Below, one piece after another: positions 6,411 to 6,415 of a DNA stretch of 6,415 nt. A model generated the notes under the pieces. It was not told where the DNA came from, did no database searches, and saw only the letters and a list, made by a program, of their open reading frames with translations. The stretch covers positions 1-6,415 of the forward strand of contig UQJE01000112.1 of assembly GCA_900541345.1 (NCBI GenBank), written 5' to 3'. Positions within the stretch are counted from its first letter, which is position 1; each line of letters begins with the position of its first letter. The translations under genes and the position numbers were made by a program. Source of the stretch: an uncultured Blautia sp. GTDB taxonomy: Bacteria > Bacillota > Clostridia > Lachnospirales > Lachnospiraceae.

Positions 6411-6415
6411 TGGAA
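6410..6415 (+). CDS. Possible start of a further operon gene (cut by right edge)
   Basis: An ATG at 6410-6412 shares one base with the ATPase stop codon (TAATG), the same join as between the two permease genes at 4821-4825. Only two codons (Met-Glu) are visible and the sequence upstream is A-rich with no good ribosome site, so this is a weak call resting on the repeated junction pattern. Confidence 0.3.

Noticed and set aside
1..6415. Search for CRISPR arrays, tRNA/rRNA genes, insertion-sequence ends, attachment sites and broken genes
   Set aside because: None was seen by eye. Genes are tightly packed on one strand, all complete frames are intact, and no repeated units other than the promoter element stood out.

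Overview
The window looks like a chromosomal segment from a low-GC, Gram-positive Clostridia-type bacterium, most plausibly Lachnospiraceae (gut Blautia/Dorea/Roseburia-like). The reasons are the AT-rich coding sequence, GGAGG-type ribosome binding sites, short U-tract terminators, and a purine pathway whose last two steps are on separate proteins: an archaeal-type IMP cyclohydrolase (PurO) followed by a stand-alone AICAR formyltransferase. The genus is inference and cannot be proved from this window.

Layout: every recognised gene is on the + strand. (1) Positions 1-1766 are the end of a purine operon: the 3' part of purO (cut by the left edge), then a complete stand-alone AICAR transformylase, closed by a clear intrinsic terminator. 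(2) Positions 1767-3698 are a two-component regulatory pair: an OmpR-family response regulator starting at a TTG codon and a two-transmembrane sensor histidine kinase. The kinase gene overlaps the regulator gene by 13 nt and ends in a second intrinsic terminator whose loop contains the kinase stop codon. (3) From 3688 to the right edge is an ABC-2-type transporter operon: a permease with a large loop after its first membrane helix, a second permease of six helices, an ATPase, and possibly the first bases of a further gene. There is no gene-free stretch longer than 300 bases.

How the parts fit: AICAR formyltransferase makes FAICAR and PurO closes the ring to IMP. The two-component pair and the ABC operon look like a sense-and-export module of the kind Firmicutes use against peptide antibiotics or cell-envelope stress, but neither the substrate nor the signal can be read from the sequence. 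The strongest new observation is that the promoter regions of the regulator gene and of the ABC operon share a closely similar element. It is an ATTG-type direct repeat with an 11-bp period, placed at exactly the same distance from a perfect TATAAT. This suggests one regulon: the regulator controls both its own gene and the transporter.
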